From the NCBI RefSeq assembly GCF_021353265.1, contig NZ_JAJTWU010000008.1:1-64000 (forward strand): a stretch of 64,000 nt of DNA. Direction: 5' to 3'. The stretch comes from Pelomonas cellulosilytica (lineage in GTDB: Bacteria > Pseudomonadota > Gammaproteobacteria > Burkholderiales > Burkholderiaceae_C). The position numbers and the translations under genes were made by a program. Of the stretch, positions 46,759 through 57,233 are shown one piece after another. The notes under the pieces are model-generated. The model saw nothing but the letters and a program-made list of their open reading frames with translations. It searched no databases and had not been told where the DNA came from. Position 1 is the first letter of the stretch. Each line of letters begins with the position of its first letter.

Positions 46759-46776
46759 TGACACCGGGAGGTGTCA
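46759..46776. promoter_or_regulatory. Inverted repeat overlapping a TTGACA hexamer
   Basis: TGACACC-GGGA-GGTGTCA is a perfect 7-bp inverted repeat with a 4-base loop. Its left arm overlaps TTGACA (46758-46763), identical to the sigma-70 -35 consensus, but no good -10 hexamer stands at 16-18 bp. It could be an operator or a small hairpin. Confidence 0.35.
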
Positions 46777-46877
46777 CTTGCGCATGTTCGCTAGCTCAAG
46801 TCGGGGGCCGTTGTACGGCACTAAATCACCTTCGAAGGCCTTCTGTCGCACGACGTCCAAGGATACCGGCCCATCCG

Positions 46878-46891
46878 TGAATTGCGTGAAA
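46878..46891 (-). promoter_or_regulatory. Weak TTCAC pair upstream of the porin
   Basis: The minus strand reads TTCACGCAATTCAC, close to the site at 43648 (TTCACGCAAATTCAC) but with 9-bp spacing and in the opposite orientation relative to the porin gene. It is a possible degenerate member of the TTCAC family; the orientation and spacing reduce confidence. Confidence 0.25.
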
Positions 46892-46958
46892 TGATTTGCA
46901 TGTTCGCTGTTGTTTCCATTTAGTCATGTTTCATTATCGAATTTGCAGATTTAGAGTT

Positions 46959-46986
46959 CAGAAATGGTTGTTTAACAACATTTCTG
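46959..46986 (+). promoter_or_regulatory. Palindromic hairpin adjoining the porin ribosome-binding site
   Basis: The arms CAGAAATG-g-TTGTT and AACAACATTTCTG pair over 13 bp with one bulged G and a single-base centre, and end at the GAGGA ribosome-binding site of the porin gene. It can be a protein operator or, in RNA, a stem that hides the ribosome-binding site. It lies in the AT-rich leader. Confidence 0.55.
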
Positions 46987-46996
46987 AGGATGCTCC

Positions 46997-48094
46997 ATGA
47001 CACGCTCCCATCTAAAACTCCTGTCCGTCGCTGCCGTTGCAGCACTTGCCCAGCCCGTGACGGCTGAAACCGCGATCGGTGAGCACTTCACCTTCAGTGC
47101 CTTTGGCACTTTGGGCGCTGTCCAAACGAACTCGGATGAGGCTCAGTACATCCGCGAGCAGCAGGTCAAGGGCGCTTCGAAGAGCGCGAGTCTGCTGGTC
47201 GATTCCAACCTGGGTCTCCAGTTGACAGCCAAGGCCAACGACTGGCTCTCGGCCACCGTTCAGACGCTGACCGCTCAGCGCTTTACCGACAACTTCACGA
47301 CCCGCTTCGAATGGGCCTACGTGAAGGTCACGCCGGTCGAGAACCTGAACGTCCGCCTCGGCAAGGTCGCGCTTCCCAACTTCCTGGTGTCCGATTCGCG
47401 CCGCATCGGCTATGCGAACACGGCGCTGCGCCCATCCAACGAGGTCTACAGCCTTGACCTGCTGAATGGCGGCCTGAAGGGTGCGGATGCCAGCTACGCC
47501 GTCAAGCTGGGTGGCGGGACGCTGACGACCAGCGTCCTCTATGGCAAATCTTCAGTAGACGGCCCAGCGCTCAGCCTCAAGTCCAGCAACACCCGAAGCT
47601 TCAATCTCGTCTGGGATGGCGACTGGTACACGTTGCGCCTGGGCCAGACCACCGCCGGCCTGGACCTGGCCCCCCTCTTTGGCCCCGGCGTCCGCGACAC
47701 CTACACCTTCAACGGATTTGGCTTCACGGTCGATCGGTCGCAGGTGGTTCTGCAAGGTGAATACGTTCAGCGGCGTTCGAGCGATTTCCCCGCGTTGATC
47801 GGCGCTGATGCGTGGTACCTCCAGGCCGGCTACCGGATGGGGAAGTGGCTCCCGTATGCGTCCTTCGCCCAGGTCAAGGCTAAGGCTGACGGTGTGTCCC
47901 GCAGCATCGTCAATCCGCAAAAGACCGTCGCGCTGGGAGCGCGGTGGGACGTGCTGTCGTTCGCCGACCTGAAGTTCCAGCTGGAACGGGTCGACACCCA
48001 GAAGACGATCGGCGCCAGCTTCACGCCTCCCGCCAACGGCTTTATCTCCAAGCCCGTGGCCACCTTTAGCGTGGCCATGGACTTCGTTTACTGA
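46997..48094 (+). CDS. Outer-membrane porin-like beta-barrel protein
   Basis: A 365-residue protein with a signal peptide (MTRSHLKLLSVAAVAALAQPVTA). Repeated amphipathic strands follow (FEWAYVKVTPVENLNVRLGKV, WYLQAGYRMGKWLPYASFAQV), and a C-terminal aromatic residue (AMDFVY). It differs from the classic porin at 24301 and resembles the phosphate- or anion-linked barrel proteins often found beside small PstS-like proteins. GAGGA precedes the start, next to a palindrome. It is followed 15 bp later by the PstS-like gene. Confidence 0.8.
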   Translation: MTRSHLKLLSVAAVAALAQPVTAETAIGEHFTFSAFGTLGAVQTNSDEAQYIREQQVKGASKSASLLVDSNLGLQLTAKANDWLSATVQTLTAQRFTDNFTTRFEWAYVKVTPVENLNVRLGKVALPNFLVSDSRRIGYANTALRPSNEVYSLDLLNGGLKGADASYAVKLGGGTLTTSVLYGKSSVDGPALSLKSSNTRSFNLVWDGDWYTLRLGQTTAGLDLAPLFGPGVRDTYTFNGFGFTVDRSQVVLQGEYVQRRSSDFPALIGADAWYLQAGYRMGKWLPYASFAQVKAKADGVSRSIVNPQKTVALGARWDVLSFADLKFQLERVDTQKTIGASFTPPANGFISKPVATFSVAMDFVY

Positions 48095-48109
48095 TTGGGG
48101 TGATACGTC

Positions 48110-48508
48110 ATGAACTTGAGCTTCTACCTGCCTCTTGCTTCGTTGCTTATGGCCTGCCAGGCGGCATGCGCGGACATCGCCGTGGTGGCGCATCCGGGTG
48201 CCGCGGCGCTGACCAAGGAGCAGATCACCGACATCTACCTGGGCAAGAGCCAGGCGGCCCAGCCGATCGATCTGCCGGAAGCCTCGCCGGTGCGGGCGAC
48301 CTTCTACGAGAAGGCAACCGGCAAGGATCCGTCACAGGTCAAGGCCACCTGGGCCCGGTTGGCATTCACCGGCAAGGGCCAGCCGCCGAAGGAGGCGCCT
48401 GACGCCGCGGCCGTGAAGAAAGAGGTTGCAGCCAATCCGAAGGCGATCGGCTACATCGACAAGAGTGCCGTCGATGCCAGCGTCAAGGTGCTGCTGGTTC
48501 TTCCTTGA
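48110..48508 (+). CDS. Small PstS-like periplasmic phosphate-binding protein
   Basis: A 132-residue protein with a signal peptide (MNLSFYLPLASLLMACQAACA) and a PBP-like domain limited to a few elements: AVVAHPGAAALTKEQITDIYLGK, FYEKATGKDPSQVKATWARL and AIGYIDKSAVD (segments). Full PstS proteins are about 340 residues. This short class commonly sits between a porin-like barrel and a signalling protein. It may present an anion signal to the chemoreceptor encoded next. It is not truncated by any visible mutation. Confidence 0.75.
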   Translation: MNLSFYLPLASLLMACQAACADIAVVAHPGAAALTKEQITDIYLGKSQAAQPIDLPEASPVRATFYEKATGKDPSQVKATWARLAFTGKGQPPKEAPDAAAVKKEVAANPKAIGYIDKSAVDASVKVLLVLP

Positions 48509-48531
48509 GACCCCATGCGGCGGAATGAATG

Positions 48532-48544
48532 ACGTGAATCACGT
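48532..48544. promoter_or_regulatory. Short palindrome before the chemoreceptor gene
   Basis: ACGTGA-A-TCACGT is a perfect inverted repeat with 6-bp arms, 22 bp upstream of the chemoreceptor start, in the gap after the PstS-like gene. It may be an operator; by itself it is too short to form a stable RNA terminator. Confidence 0.3.
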
Positions 48545-48566
48545 GTAGAGACAGGGAAGCGCAATC

Positions 48567-50081
48567 ATGAAACTCCGGCAACGTATCTGGATGCTGCCGA
48601 TATTGGCGGCGATGGTCTTCATGATCGGCATTGCCATCACCTACGCGTTAGGCGCGCGCACTTCCGCCGCACTGGAAGGCCTGAGAACGGTTGCCTACCC
48701 AGCCAAGGAGTCAGTCAGCCGCCTGACGCAGGCCGTCGAAGACTTCCGTGCGGCCGTTCAGGCCGCCGCAACGGAGGGAGATGCGGACAAGGTGCGCGAG
48801 GCGCAGGCCCAGTCGGTCCGGGCTCAAAAGGAACTTGAGGTTCTGCTCGGCTTGTCGTTCCAGAAGGAACGCGCCGTCAAGCTGCGGGACGTGCTGGGAA
48901 GCTATCTTCCTGCAGCGATGCAGGCCGCCAACGCCATGGCCGGCAAAGGCGAGGCCGGCGACAGCATGCAGCGCATGACGCTGGGCAAGACGCAGTGGGA
49001 CCAGCAGATCGAGGAGTTGAGGAAAGTCGCTGAAGAAGCGGTGGAGCAGGCCCAGAGCAACGTCAGTACCGGTGTGGGGCGCAGTCAGATCGTCGTCATC
49101 GGGATTGGCGCTGTCATTCTGGTCAGCCTCGGTATTGGAGCGAAGTTGATCGTGAGCTCCGTTTGGCGCGATTTGGGTGAAGAGCCTGATGCGCTGCGCC
49201 GCATTGCCGACGCCATCGCCGCTGGCGACCTCAGCGTGGACGGGCGGCTGACGGGTAATGAGACGTCCCTGCATGCTGCGCTGTTGAGGATGGCCGTACA
49301 ACTGCGCGGTACGGTCCGTGGCATCCGCTCGGCGGCAGAGGCGGTTGCGCAGGCGTCGGCTGAGATTGCGGCGGGCAGCCAGGACCTGAGCGATCGCACG
49401 GAGCGCATGTCGGCGAATCTCGAGCAAACCGCGCATTCGATGAAGGAAATGTCCTCGACCGTGCGGTTGACCGCCGCCAGCGCAGAGCAGGCGACCGACC
49501 TCGCCCGTCAAGCCAGCGACTCCGCACTGCGAGGTGAATCCATCGTCAGTGGTGTGGTCGGCAACATGACCGAAATCACCCAGGCCTCGGGGCGCATCGG
49601 GGAAATCATCGGCGTAATCGATGGCATTGCCTTCCAGACCAACATCCTGGCCTTGAATGCGGCCGTCGAGGCTGCCCGTGCCGGCGAGCAGGGCCGCGGC
49701 TTCGCTGTCGTCGCCGGCGAAGTTCGTTCGCTGGCGCAACGCAGCGCACAGGCCGCTCGCGAGATCAAGCAGTTGATCTCGATGTCCAGTGAGAAGGTCA
49801 CTGAAGGCGATCGACGCGTGCGCGAGGCCGGCCAGGCCATGCAGGACATCCTTTCAGGGGTGCGGCATGTCGCGGGCATCATCGGAGAGATCTCGACGTC
49901 CGCAGCAGAGCAGGCCCGCGGCATCGACAAGGTCAGCGGTGCGATATCCGAACTCGACAGCGTCACGCAGCAGAACGCAGCGCTGGTTGAGGAATCGGCG
50001 GCAGCTGCCGTGGGCCTCAGGCAGGCCGCACTGGAGCAGGCCCAAACCGTCGAAGCCTTCAACCTGGGGCGAAGCGCCTGA
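48567..50081 (+). CDS. Methyl-accepting chemotaxis protein
   Basis: A 504-residue transducer. Membrane helix 1 is about residues 6-28 (WMLPILAAMVFMIGIAITYAL). A helical periplasmic sensor follows to about 170, then membrane helix 2 at about 172-195 (IVVIGIGAVILVSLGIGAKLI), a HAMP domain (RRIADAIAAGDLSVDGRLTG), and the signalling domain with its highly conserved hairpin tip IDGIAFQTNILALNAAVEAA and methylation-helix repeats. No C-terminal CheR-docking pentapeptide is seen. Its position behind the porin and PstS-like genes suggests that it senses their ligand, directly or through the binding protein. Confidence 0.92.
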   Translation: MKLRQRIWMLPILAAMVFMIGIAITYALGARTSAALEGLRTVAYPAKESVSRLTQAVEDFRAAVQAAATEGDADKVREAQAQSVRAQKELEVLLGLSFQKERAVKLRDVLGSYLPAAMQAANAMAGKGEAGDSMQRMTLGKTQWDQQIEELRKVAEEAVEQAQSNVSTGVGRSQIVVIGIGAVILVSLGIGAKLIVSSVWRDLGEEPDALRRIADAIAAGDLSVDGRLTGNETSLHAALLRMAVQLRGTVRGIRSAAEAVAQASAEIAAGSQDLSDRTERMSANLEQTAHSMKEMSSTVRLTAASAEQATDLARQASDSALRGESIVSGVVGNMTEITQASGRIGEIIGVIDGIAFQTNILALNAAVEAARAGEQGRGFAVVAGEVRSLAQRSAQAAREIKQLISMSSEKVTEGDRRVREAGQAMQDILSGVRHVAGIIGEISTSAAEQARGIDKVSGAISELDSVTQQNAALVEESAAAAVGLRQAALEQAQTVEAFNLGRSA

Positions 50082-50099
50082 TCTGCGGGGCAGCCGAGG

Positions 50100-51094
50100 T
50101 CACCCCCGGTCTGAATCGATCTCGGCAAAGGTGGCGGCGGCATAGCGCTCACCCGCGATGCCAGCCATCAGGCCTTCCAGCCGGACCTGCACGTCGGGGT
50201 CGAGCGTGACGCAACGGGCAGACCAGTTGTCTCGCAGATGCGGCGGCTGCGTGGTCCCCGGAATGGCCAGCACATGATGTCCGCGGTTCAGCAGCCATGC
50301 CAGGGCCAGCTGGGCGAGGCTGCAGCCCAGCTCGCTCGCCACTTCTTTCAGGCGCTGCAGGATGAGCCGGTTGGATGCCCAAGCTTCGGGTTGGAAGCGG
50401 GGCATGCTGCGGCGCAGGTCGCCGGCGTCAAGCGACTCAGGGTCCTGGACGCGCCCCGCCAGGAATCCGCGTCCCAGCGGGCTAAAGGCCACGAAGGCCA
50501 CGCCCAGATCGGCACAGGCGGCGAGCGCTCCACGCTCCGAATCGCGGCTCCACAACGAATACTCCGACTGCAACGCAGCGATTGGATGCACGGCATGCGC
50601 GCGTCGCAGCGTCACGCCGGAAACCTCCGACAGGCCGATCATGCGTACCTTGCCCTGCTCGACGAGCCGGGCGAGCGCGCCGACAGAATCCTCGATGGGC
50701 AAGCGCTTGTCCCAGCGGTGCAGGTAGTACAGGTCGATCACGTCGGTGCCCAGGCGGCGCAGGCTCTCCTCGCAATCGCGCTGCAGCGATTCGGGCCTGC
50801 CGTCGATGACGCGCTGCAAGGTGCCGCCCGGCCCGATCGGCTGTCCGGTCATGCCACCCTTGCTGCACAGAACGACACGGTCGCGGTGGGGCCGCAGCAC
50901 GCGGCCCACCAGGCGCTCATTGGCGCCGAATCCGTACAGTGCCGCCGTGTCGAACCAGGTCATGCCCAGCTCGACCGCCTCGTGCAGCAAAGCCTCGGCC
51001 CGTGCCTCCTCGGGCGGTCGCCCATAGGCATGGCTGAGGTTCATGCACCCGAGGCCGACGGCCTCGACCAGCAGGTCGCCGAGGCGGCGGCTGT

Positions 51095-51098
<4 letters not shown>
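50100..51098 (-). CDS. Aldo/keto reductase
   Basis: A 332-residue (beta/alpha)8 oxidoreductase of the AKR family, YghZ/IolS-like group. It has GLGCMNLSHAYG near the start, the catalytic Asp-Tyr region in TWFDTAALYGFGANE, Lys in VVLCSKGG, the substrate-side YYLHRWDKRLPIEDSVGAL, and the NADPH-binding FSPLGRGFLAG and IPGTTQPPHLRDN. It overlaps the ligC stop by 4 bp (ATGA) and ends the aromatic operon. A role in aldehyde detoxification or side-substrate reduction in the pathway is possible but not shown. Confidence 0.88.
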
Positions 51099-52917
<1,819 letters not shown>

Positions 52918-53358
52918 TCAGGACTTGTTGCGGCCGCCGGCGCCCTGCGGCTGGCGGTGGGGTTGGGCGTCGCCGTCTTCGCCGAGGCGGCGGTTGCCCT
53001 CGGGCGAACGTCCGCCGGCGATCATCATGTCGCGGTACTCCTGCTCGGTCATGCCGGTCATGCTGCCGGCCATCTGCTGGAAGCTCTTGCCGTCGGAGGA
53101 GCCGATCTTGGCGAGAAAGTAGATGTTGCCGCCGAGGCGTATGCATTCATTCAGGTCGCGCGACAGCACGGCGGCCTTCTGTGGCTCCGTCATGGGCCAT
53201 TCGTCGAGGTACGCGCGTTCGTCGGCCTTGAAGCGCGCGCGGTTGTCGGCCTTCATCAGCGACATGCAGAACTGGTTGAGCCAATAGCCTTTGCGTGACA
53301 TGTCGGCGTCGAAGATGGTGGTGCCGGGGATGTCGAGATAGGGCTTGTGAAGGGCCAT
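52918..53358 (-). CDS. ligA: Protocatechuate 4,5-dioxygenase alpha (small) subunit
   Basis: A 146-residue, all-helical LigA-like protein (NQFCMSLMKADNRARFKAD, DEWPMTEPQKAAVLSRDLN, GGNIYFLAKIGSSDGKSFQQ). The MAGSMTGMTEQEYRDMMI stretch near the C-terminus caps the active site of the beta subunit in known complexes. Its start overlaps the ligI stop (TGATG), so translation is coupled. It is equivalent to pmdA. Confidence 0.94.
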   Translation of the reverse strand: MALHKPYLDIPGTTIFDADMSRKGYWLNQFCMSLMKADNRARFKADERAYLDEWPMTEPQKAAVLSRDLNECIRLGGNIYFLAKIGSSDGKSFQQMAGSMTGMTEQEYRDMMIAGGRSPEGNRRLGEDGDAQPHRQPQGAGGRNKS

Positions 53359-54275
53359 CAGGACTGCTCCTCGGGCCAGTACAGCCGCATGGGGTTGTCA
53401 ACGAGCAGGCGGCTCTGCAGGTCGGACGTCACGGCGATGTGCGCAATAAAGTCCACCAGCGCGCCATCATCGGGCATGTGCCCCTTGAGGTTGGGATGGG
53501 GCCAGTCCGTGCCCCACAGCACGCGATCGGGGAAGCGTTCGACCACCCGGCGGGCGAACGGCACCACGTCGCGGTAGGCGGCCGTCTCGCCGTTCAGGGC
53601 CGCCGGGCCGGTGACGGACAGGCGCTCCGGGCAGCTGACCTTGCTCCACACATGGGGATGCTCTTCCATGAACTTCAGGAACAGGCTGAATTCCGGGCCG
53701 TCCGGCGGCTGGCTCACGTCCGGGCGGCCCATATGGTCCACGACGATCGGCGTCGGCAGCGCGGTGAAGAAGTTCCACAATTCGGGCAGGTCGACCGCCT
53801 CGAAGTAGATGACCACATGCCAGCCTAGCGGCCGGATGCGGTGCGCGATCTCCAGCAGCTCGTCCTTGGGCGTGAAGTCGACCAGGCGCTTGACGAAGTT
53901 GAAGCGCACCCCCCGCACGCCGGCCGCGTGCAGGTCATGCAGCTCGGCATCGGTGATGCCTCGCCTGACGGTGGCCACGCCCCGGGCCCGGCCCTGGCTG
54001 GCGCGGCAGGCGTCCACCATCGCGCGATTGTCGGCTCCGTGGCAGGTGGCCTGCACGATGACGTTGCGCGCGAAGCCGAGGTGATCGCGCAGCGCGAAGA
54101 GCTGATGCTTGCCGGCGTCGCAGGGCGTGTACTTGCGCTCCCGCGCGAAGGGGAACTCGGCGCCCGGACCGAACACATGGCAGTGCGCATCCACGCTGCC
54201 GGCCGGCAGCACGAAGCGCGGGCGCGACGGGGCGGGGTGCCAGTCCAGCCAGCCGGGGGTTTTCTGGACGTGCAT
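53358..54275 (-). CDS. ligI: 2-pyrone-4,6-dicarboxylate hydrolase
   Basis: A 305-residue amidohydrolase-2 family TIM barrel. The metal motif HxH appears as VDAHCHVFGPG, followed by FARERKYTPCDAG, the VVDHMGRPD strand and the late DWPHPN (WGTDWPHPNLKG). It opens the lactone of 2-pyrone-4,6-dicarboxylate to 4-oxalomesaconate, the step after LigC. Start ATG with the sequence MHVQKTPGWLDW. It lies 3 bp after the pobA stop. It is equivalent to pmdD. Confidence 0.93.
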   Translation of the reverse strand: MHVQKTPGWLDWHPAPSRPRFVLPAGSVDAHCHVFGPGAEFPFARERKYTPCDAGKHQLFALRDHLGFARNVIVQATCHGADNRAMVDACRASQGRARGVATVRRGITDAELHDLHAAGVRGVRFNFVKRLVDFTPKDELLEIAHRIRPLGWHVVIYFEAVDLPELWNFFTALPTPIVVDHMGRPDVSQPPDGPEFSLFLKFMEEHPHVWSKVSCPERLSVTGPAALNGETAAYRDVVPFARRVVERFPDRVLWGTDWPHPNLKGHMPDDGALVDFIAHIAVTSDLQSRLLVDNPMRLYWPEEQS

Positions 54276-54278
54276 GGT

Positions 54279-55454
54279 TCAGCCTTCCAGCGGCAGGCCG
54301 GCGTACTGCTCGGCCAGCGCGGCCTGCGCCCGGGGCGAGGACTGCAAATAGGTCAGCTCATGCTCCTGCGCGCGGCGGTCGAACTCCGTCGAGGCCGGGT
54401 AGCTGTGCAGCAGGTTGGTCAGATACCACGACGTCCGCACGCTGCTCCAGACTCGCCGAAGCGCGGTGTCGCTATAGCCGCGCAGCAGCTCGTCGCGGCC
54501 ATCGCGGTAGTGCGCCGCCAGCGCGCGCGACAAGTAGTGCACGTCCGACACCGCGAGGTTCAGCCCCTTGGCCCCGGTGGGCGGCACGATGTGGGCGGCG
54601 TCACCCGCGAGGAAGAGCCGGCCGTGCGACATGGGCTCGGCGACGAAGCTGCGCAACGGCGCGATGGACTTCTCGATGGACGGCCCCTCTTCGATCTGCG
54701 CAGCCAGCTCGGCCGGGAAGCGCGCCTTGAACTCGGGCCAGAAGCGCTCGTCCGGCCAGTCCTCCACGCGGTCGCTCAACGGCACCTGGATGTAGAAGCG
54801 GCCGAGCTGATCGCTGCGGCGCGAGGCCAGCGCGAAGCCGCGCGGGTGGTAGGCATAAGTCACGTCCTCCAGCGGCCGCACGCGGGCCATGATGCCCAGC
54901 CAGCCGAAGGGGTAGACCTTCTCGTACTCGCGCAGCACGCCGGCCGGCATGGCCTTGCGCGATGGGCCATGGAAGCCGTCGCAGCCGGCGATGTAGTCGC
55001 AATCGAGCCGTCGGCGCTGGCCGTCGAGCGTGAAATCGACGCGGGGGCTTGCGCCGTCGATGTCGTGCAGCGTTAGGTCGGCTGCGCCGTGCAGCACGGC
55101 CTGGCCGCGTGCATCGGCCGCGGCGAAGAGGTCTTCCTGGATCTGCGTCTGCCCGTAGGTCATGAACGGCCGGCCCAGCAGCCGGCCGGCGTCGACGTAG
55201 AAGCTGTCGCGCCCGGCCCAGGCGATACGCATGCCATCGTGCGGATGACCGTCGCGGTCCATGCGTCCGGCCAGGCCGGCAGCGCGGAGCACGTCCACGC
55301 TGGTGCTCTCCAGCACGCCGGCGCGGATGCGAGACAGCACGTAGGCACGCGTCTGGCGCTCCAGCACGACGCTCCGGATGCCCTGCAGATGCAGCAGTTG
55401 CGACAGCAGCAGGCCCGCGGGGCCTGCGCCGATGATGGCTACCTGGGTTTTCAT
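54279..55454 (-). CDS. pobA: 4-hydroxybenzoate 3-monooxygenase
   Basis: A 391-residue flavoprotein hydroxylase, matching the usual length. FAD-binding GAGPAGL is at 9-15, then SRIRAGVLE near 42-50, the DG motif CDGFHGPSR near 159, and GDAAHIVPPTGAKGLNLA near 285-302. It converts 4-hydroxybenzoate to protocatechuate using NAD(P)H and O2, feeding LigAB directly. It has no ribosome-binding site of its own at the right distance. A strong GAGGAGA precedes an 11-codon frame whose stop overlaps the pobA ATG, so translation is probably coupled. Confidence 0.95.
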   Translation of the reverse strand: MKTQVAIIGAGPAGLLLSQLLHLQGIRSVVLERQTRAYVLSRIRAGVLESTSVDVLRAAGLAGRMDRDGHPHDGMRIAWAGRDSFYVDAGRLLGRPFMTYGQTQIQEDLFAAADARGQAVLHGAADLTLHDIDGASPRVDFTLDGQRRRLDCDYIAGCDGFHGPSRKAMPAGVLREYEKVYPFGWLGIMARVRPLEDVTYAYHPRGFALASRRSDQLGRFYIQVPLSDRVEDWPDERFWPEFKARFPAELAAQIEEGPSIEKSIAPLRSFVAEPMSHGRLFLAGDAAHIVPPTGAKGLNLAVSDVHYLSRALAAHYRDGRDELLRGYSDTALRRVWSSVRTSWYLTNLLHSYPASTEFDRRAQEHELTYLQSSPRAQAALAEQYAGLPLEG

Positions 55455-55486
55455 GATGGGGTGGGCACGCGTCTGATGGGGGTCAT
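55451..55486 (-). CDS. 11-codon leader frame coupled to pobA
   Basis: The sequence GAGGAGACAAAC precedes an ATG that opens MTPIRRVPTPS followed by TGA. The stop overlaps the pobA start codon (TCATGA). The arrangement is typical of translational coupling by a short leader peptide. It could alternatively mark sequence drift after an earlier pobA start; the pobA frame has no other start with family similarity upstream. Confidence 0.4.
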   Translation of the reverse strand: MTPIRRVPTPS

Positions 55487-55522
55487 GTTTGTCTCCTCGC
55501 CGCTTCAAGAGGGCGCTGTTCC

Positions 55523-56206
55523 TTAGTCGATGTAGCGCAGGCCGGCCTGCGCCAGGGGTTCGCGCATCTGGTACATGTCCAGACCGAGCACGCCGGCGGC
55601 GAGGCGCTCGCGCTTGTCGGCTTCCAGGGCCTCGCGGCGGGCTGCGGCATTCAGCGTCCGAGGCGCCGCGGCGCGGGGCACGCAGACGATGCCGTCGTCG
55701 TCGGCGACGATCACGTCGCCTGGGTGGACGAGGGCGCCCGCGCACACCACGGGGATGTTGACGGAGCCCAGCGTCGCCTTGATCGTGCCCTTGCTGCTGA
55801 TGGCGCGGCTCCAGACTGGAAAGCCCATCTCGGTGAGCGTCTTCACGTCGCGCACGCCGGCGTCGATGACGAGGGCGCGTGCGCCGCGCGCCTGGAAGGA
55901 CGTGGCCAGCAGGTCGCCGAAGTAGCCGTCAGTGCATTCCGCCGTGATGGCGGCCACGACGATGTCGCCCGGTCGGATCTGCTCGGCCGCGACATGCATC
56001 ATCCAGTTGTCACCCGGGTGCAGCAGCACGGTGACGGCGGTGCCGCTGACCTGGGCGCCGGCATAGATGGGGCGCATATAGGGCTTGAGCAGACCGACGC
56101 GGCCCATGGCCTCGTGGACGGTGGCGCTGCCGTGGCGCGCCAGGCCCTCGGCCACGGCGGTGTCCGTGCGTGTGATGTTGCGGTAGACCACTCCGAGTTC
56201 GTACAT
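55523..56206 (-). CDS. ligK: 4-carboxy-4-hydroxy-2-oxoadipate aldolase/oxaloacetate decarboxylase
   Basis: A 227-residue RraA-like class II aldolase, the expected length for LigK/ProA/PmdF. It has [11 protein letters not shown] near 28-38, the metal and substrate loop [15 protein letters not shown] near 93-107, and the Arg-Asp motif in VIDAGVRDV near 118-126. It splits 4-carboxy-4-hydroxy-2-oxoadipate into pyruvate and oxaloacetate and can decarboxylate oxaloacetate. It lies 1 bp after ligJ. The start [10 protein letters not shown] was chosen because the 19 upstream codons overlap ligJ and lack similarity. Confidence 0.94.
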   Translation of the reverse strand: MYELGVVYRNITRTDTAVAEGLARHGSATVHEAMGRVGLLKPYMRPIYAGAQVSGTAVTVLLHPGDNWMMHVAAEQIRPGDIVVAAITAECTDGYFGDLLATSFQARGARALVIDAGVRDVKTLTEMGFPVWSRAISSKGTIKATLGSVNIPVVCAGALVHPGDVIVADDDGIVCVPRAAAPRTLNAAARREALEADKRERLAAGVLGLDMYQMREPLAQAGLRYID

Positions 56207-56207
56207 G

Positions 56208-57233
56208 TCACAGCCCCTTGCGCCGGAGGTGGGCGTCGAGCCGGCCGAACACGCGCCGGGCATTGCCCTCGAAGATCTGGTGACGCTCCTCGTCCGTGAG
56301 GTCGGCGGCCTCGATGTAGCGCCTGGTGTCGTCGTAGTAGTGGCCTGTGGTGGGGTCGACGCCCCGCACCGCGCCGATCATCTCGGAGGCGAACAGCACG
56401 TTTTTCACCGGAATCACCTCGGTCAGCAGGTCGATGCCGGGTTGGTGATAGACGCAGGTGTCAAAGAAGATGTTGTTCAGCAGATGCTCATCCAGTAGCG
56501 GCTTCTTCAGCTCCTGCGCGAGGCCCCGGAAGCGACCCCAGTGGTAGGGCACCGCGCCACCGCCGTGCGGTATCAGGAACCTCAGCGTCGGAAAGTCCTT
56601 GAACAGGTCGCCGGTCAGGCATTGCATGAAGGCCGTGGTGTCGGCATTCAGGTAGTGGGCACCCGTCGTGTGGAAGCACGCATTGCAACTGGTGCTGACG
56701 TGGATCATGGCCGGGATGGCGTGCTCCACCATCGTTTCGTAGAGCGGGTACCAGTGCCGGTCGGTTAGCGGCGGGCTGGTCCAGTGCCCGCCGGACGGGT
56801 CCGGGTTGAGGTTGATGCCCACGAAGCCGTAGTCGCGCACGCAGCGCTCCAGCTCGGTGAGGCAGCTGATCGGGTCCACACCTGGCGACTGCGGCAGCAT
56901 GGCGGCGCCGATGAAGTGCTCGGGGAAGAGCTGGCTGACGCGGAAGCACAGCTCGTTGCACAGAGCCGCCCAGGTTGAGCTGACCTCGAAGTCGCCGATG
57001 TGGTGGGCCATGAAGCTGGCCCGGGGGCTGAAGATCGTCAGATCGCTGCCGCGCTCCCGCATCCTCCGAAGCTGGTTGGTCTCGATGGATTCGCGCAGCT
57101 CGTCGTCGCTGATGCGCAGCTCGGAGGCGCGAGGCATCGGCGTGCCGTCCTTGAGTGCGGCGATCTGCCGGTCTCGCCAGAGACCCAGCGCCGCGGGCGC
57201 CGTGGTGTAGTGACCGTGGACGTCAATGATCAT
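56208..57233 (-). CDS. ligJ: 4-oxalomesaconate hydratase
   Basis: A 341-residue amidohydrolase-family protein of the LigJ type. The N-terminal metal motif is [10 protein letters not shown]. Then come [39 protein letters not shown], and [14 protein letters not shown] with the second metal-site His. It hydrates 4-oxalomesaconate to 4-carboxy-4-hydroxy-2-oxoadipate for LigK. The start overlaps the stop of the preceding gene by 4 bp (ATGA). It is equivalent to pmdE. Confidence 0.93.
   Translation of the reverse strand: MIIDVHGHYTTAPAALGLWRDRQIAALKDGTPMPRASELRISDDELRESIETNQLRRMRERGSDLTIFSPRASFMAHHIGDFEVSSTWAALCNELCFRVSQLFPEHFIGAAMLPQSPGVDPISCLTELERCVRDYGFVGINLNPDPSGGHWTSPPLTDRHWYPLYETMVEHAIPAMIHVSTSCNACFHTTGAHYLNADTTAFMQCLTGDLFKDFPTLRFLIPHGGGAVPYHWGRFRGLAQELKKPLLDEHLLNNIFFDTCVYHQPGIDLLTEVIPVKNVLFASEMIGAVRGVDPTTGHYYDDTRRYIEAADLTDEERHQIFEGNARRVFGRLDAHLRRKGL

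Larger units (their letters stand above)
46506..46996. other. Long non-coding region upstream of the porin
   Basis: 491 bp without a credible gene. The left part is GC-rich. The right 130 bp is clearly more AT-rich and should hold the porin promoter. Inside it are a TGACACC/GGTGTCA hairpin (46759-46776), a paired GTGAA motif (46878-46891) and a long imperfect palindrome next to the ribosome-binding site (46959-46986), listed separately. Confidence 0.6.

Noticed and set aside
50082-50099. Terminator between the convergent chemoreceptor and aldo/keto reductase genes
   Set aside because: The 18-bp gap is too short and has no stem with a U-tract.
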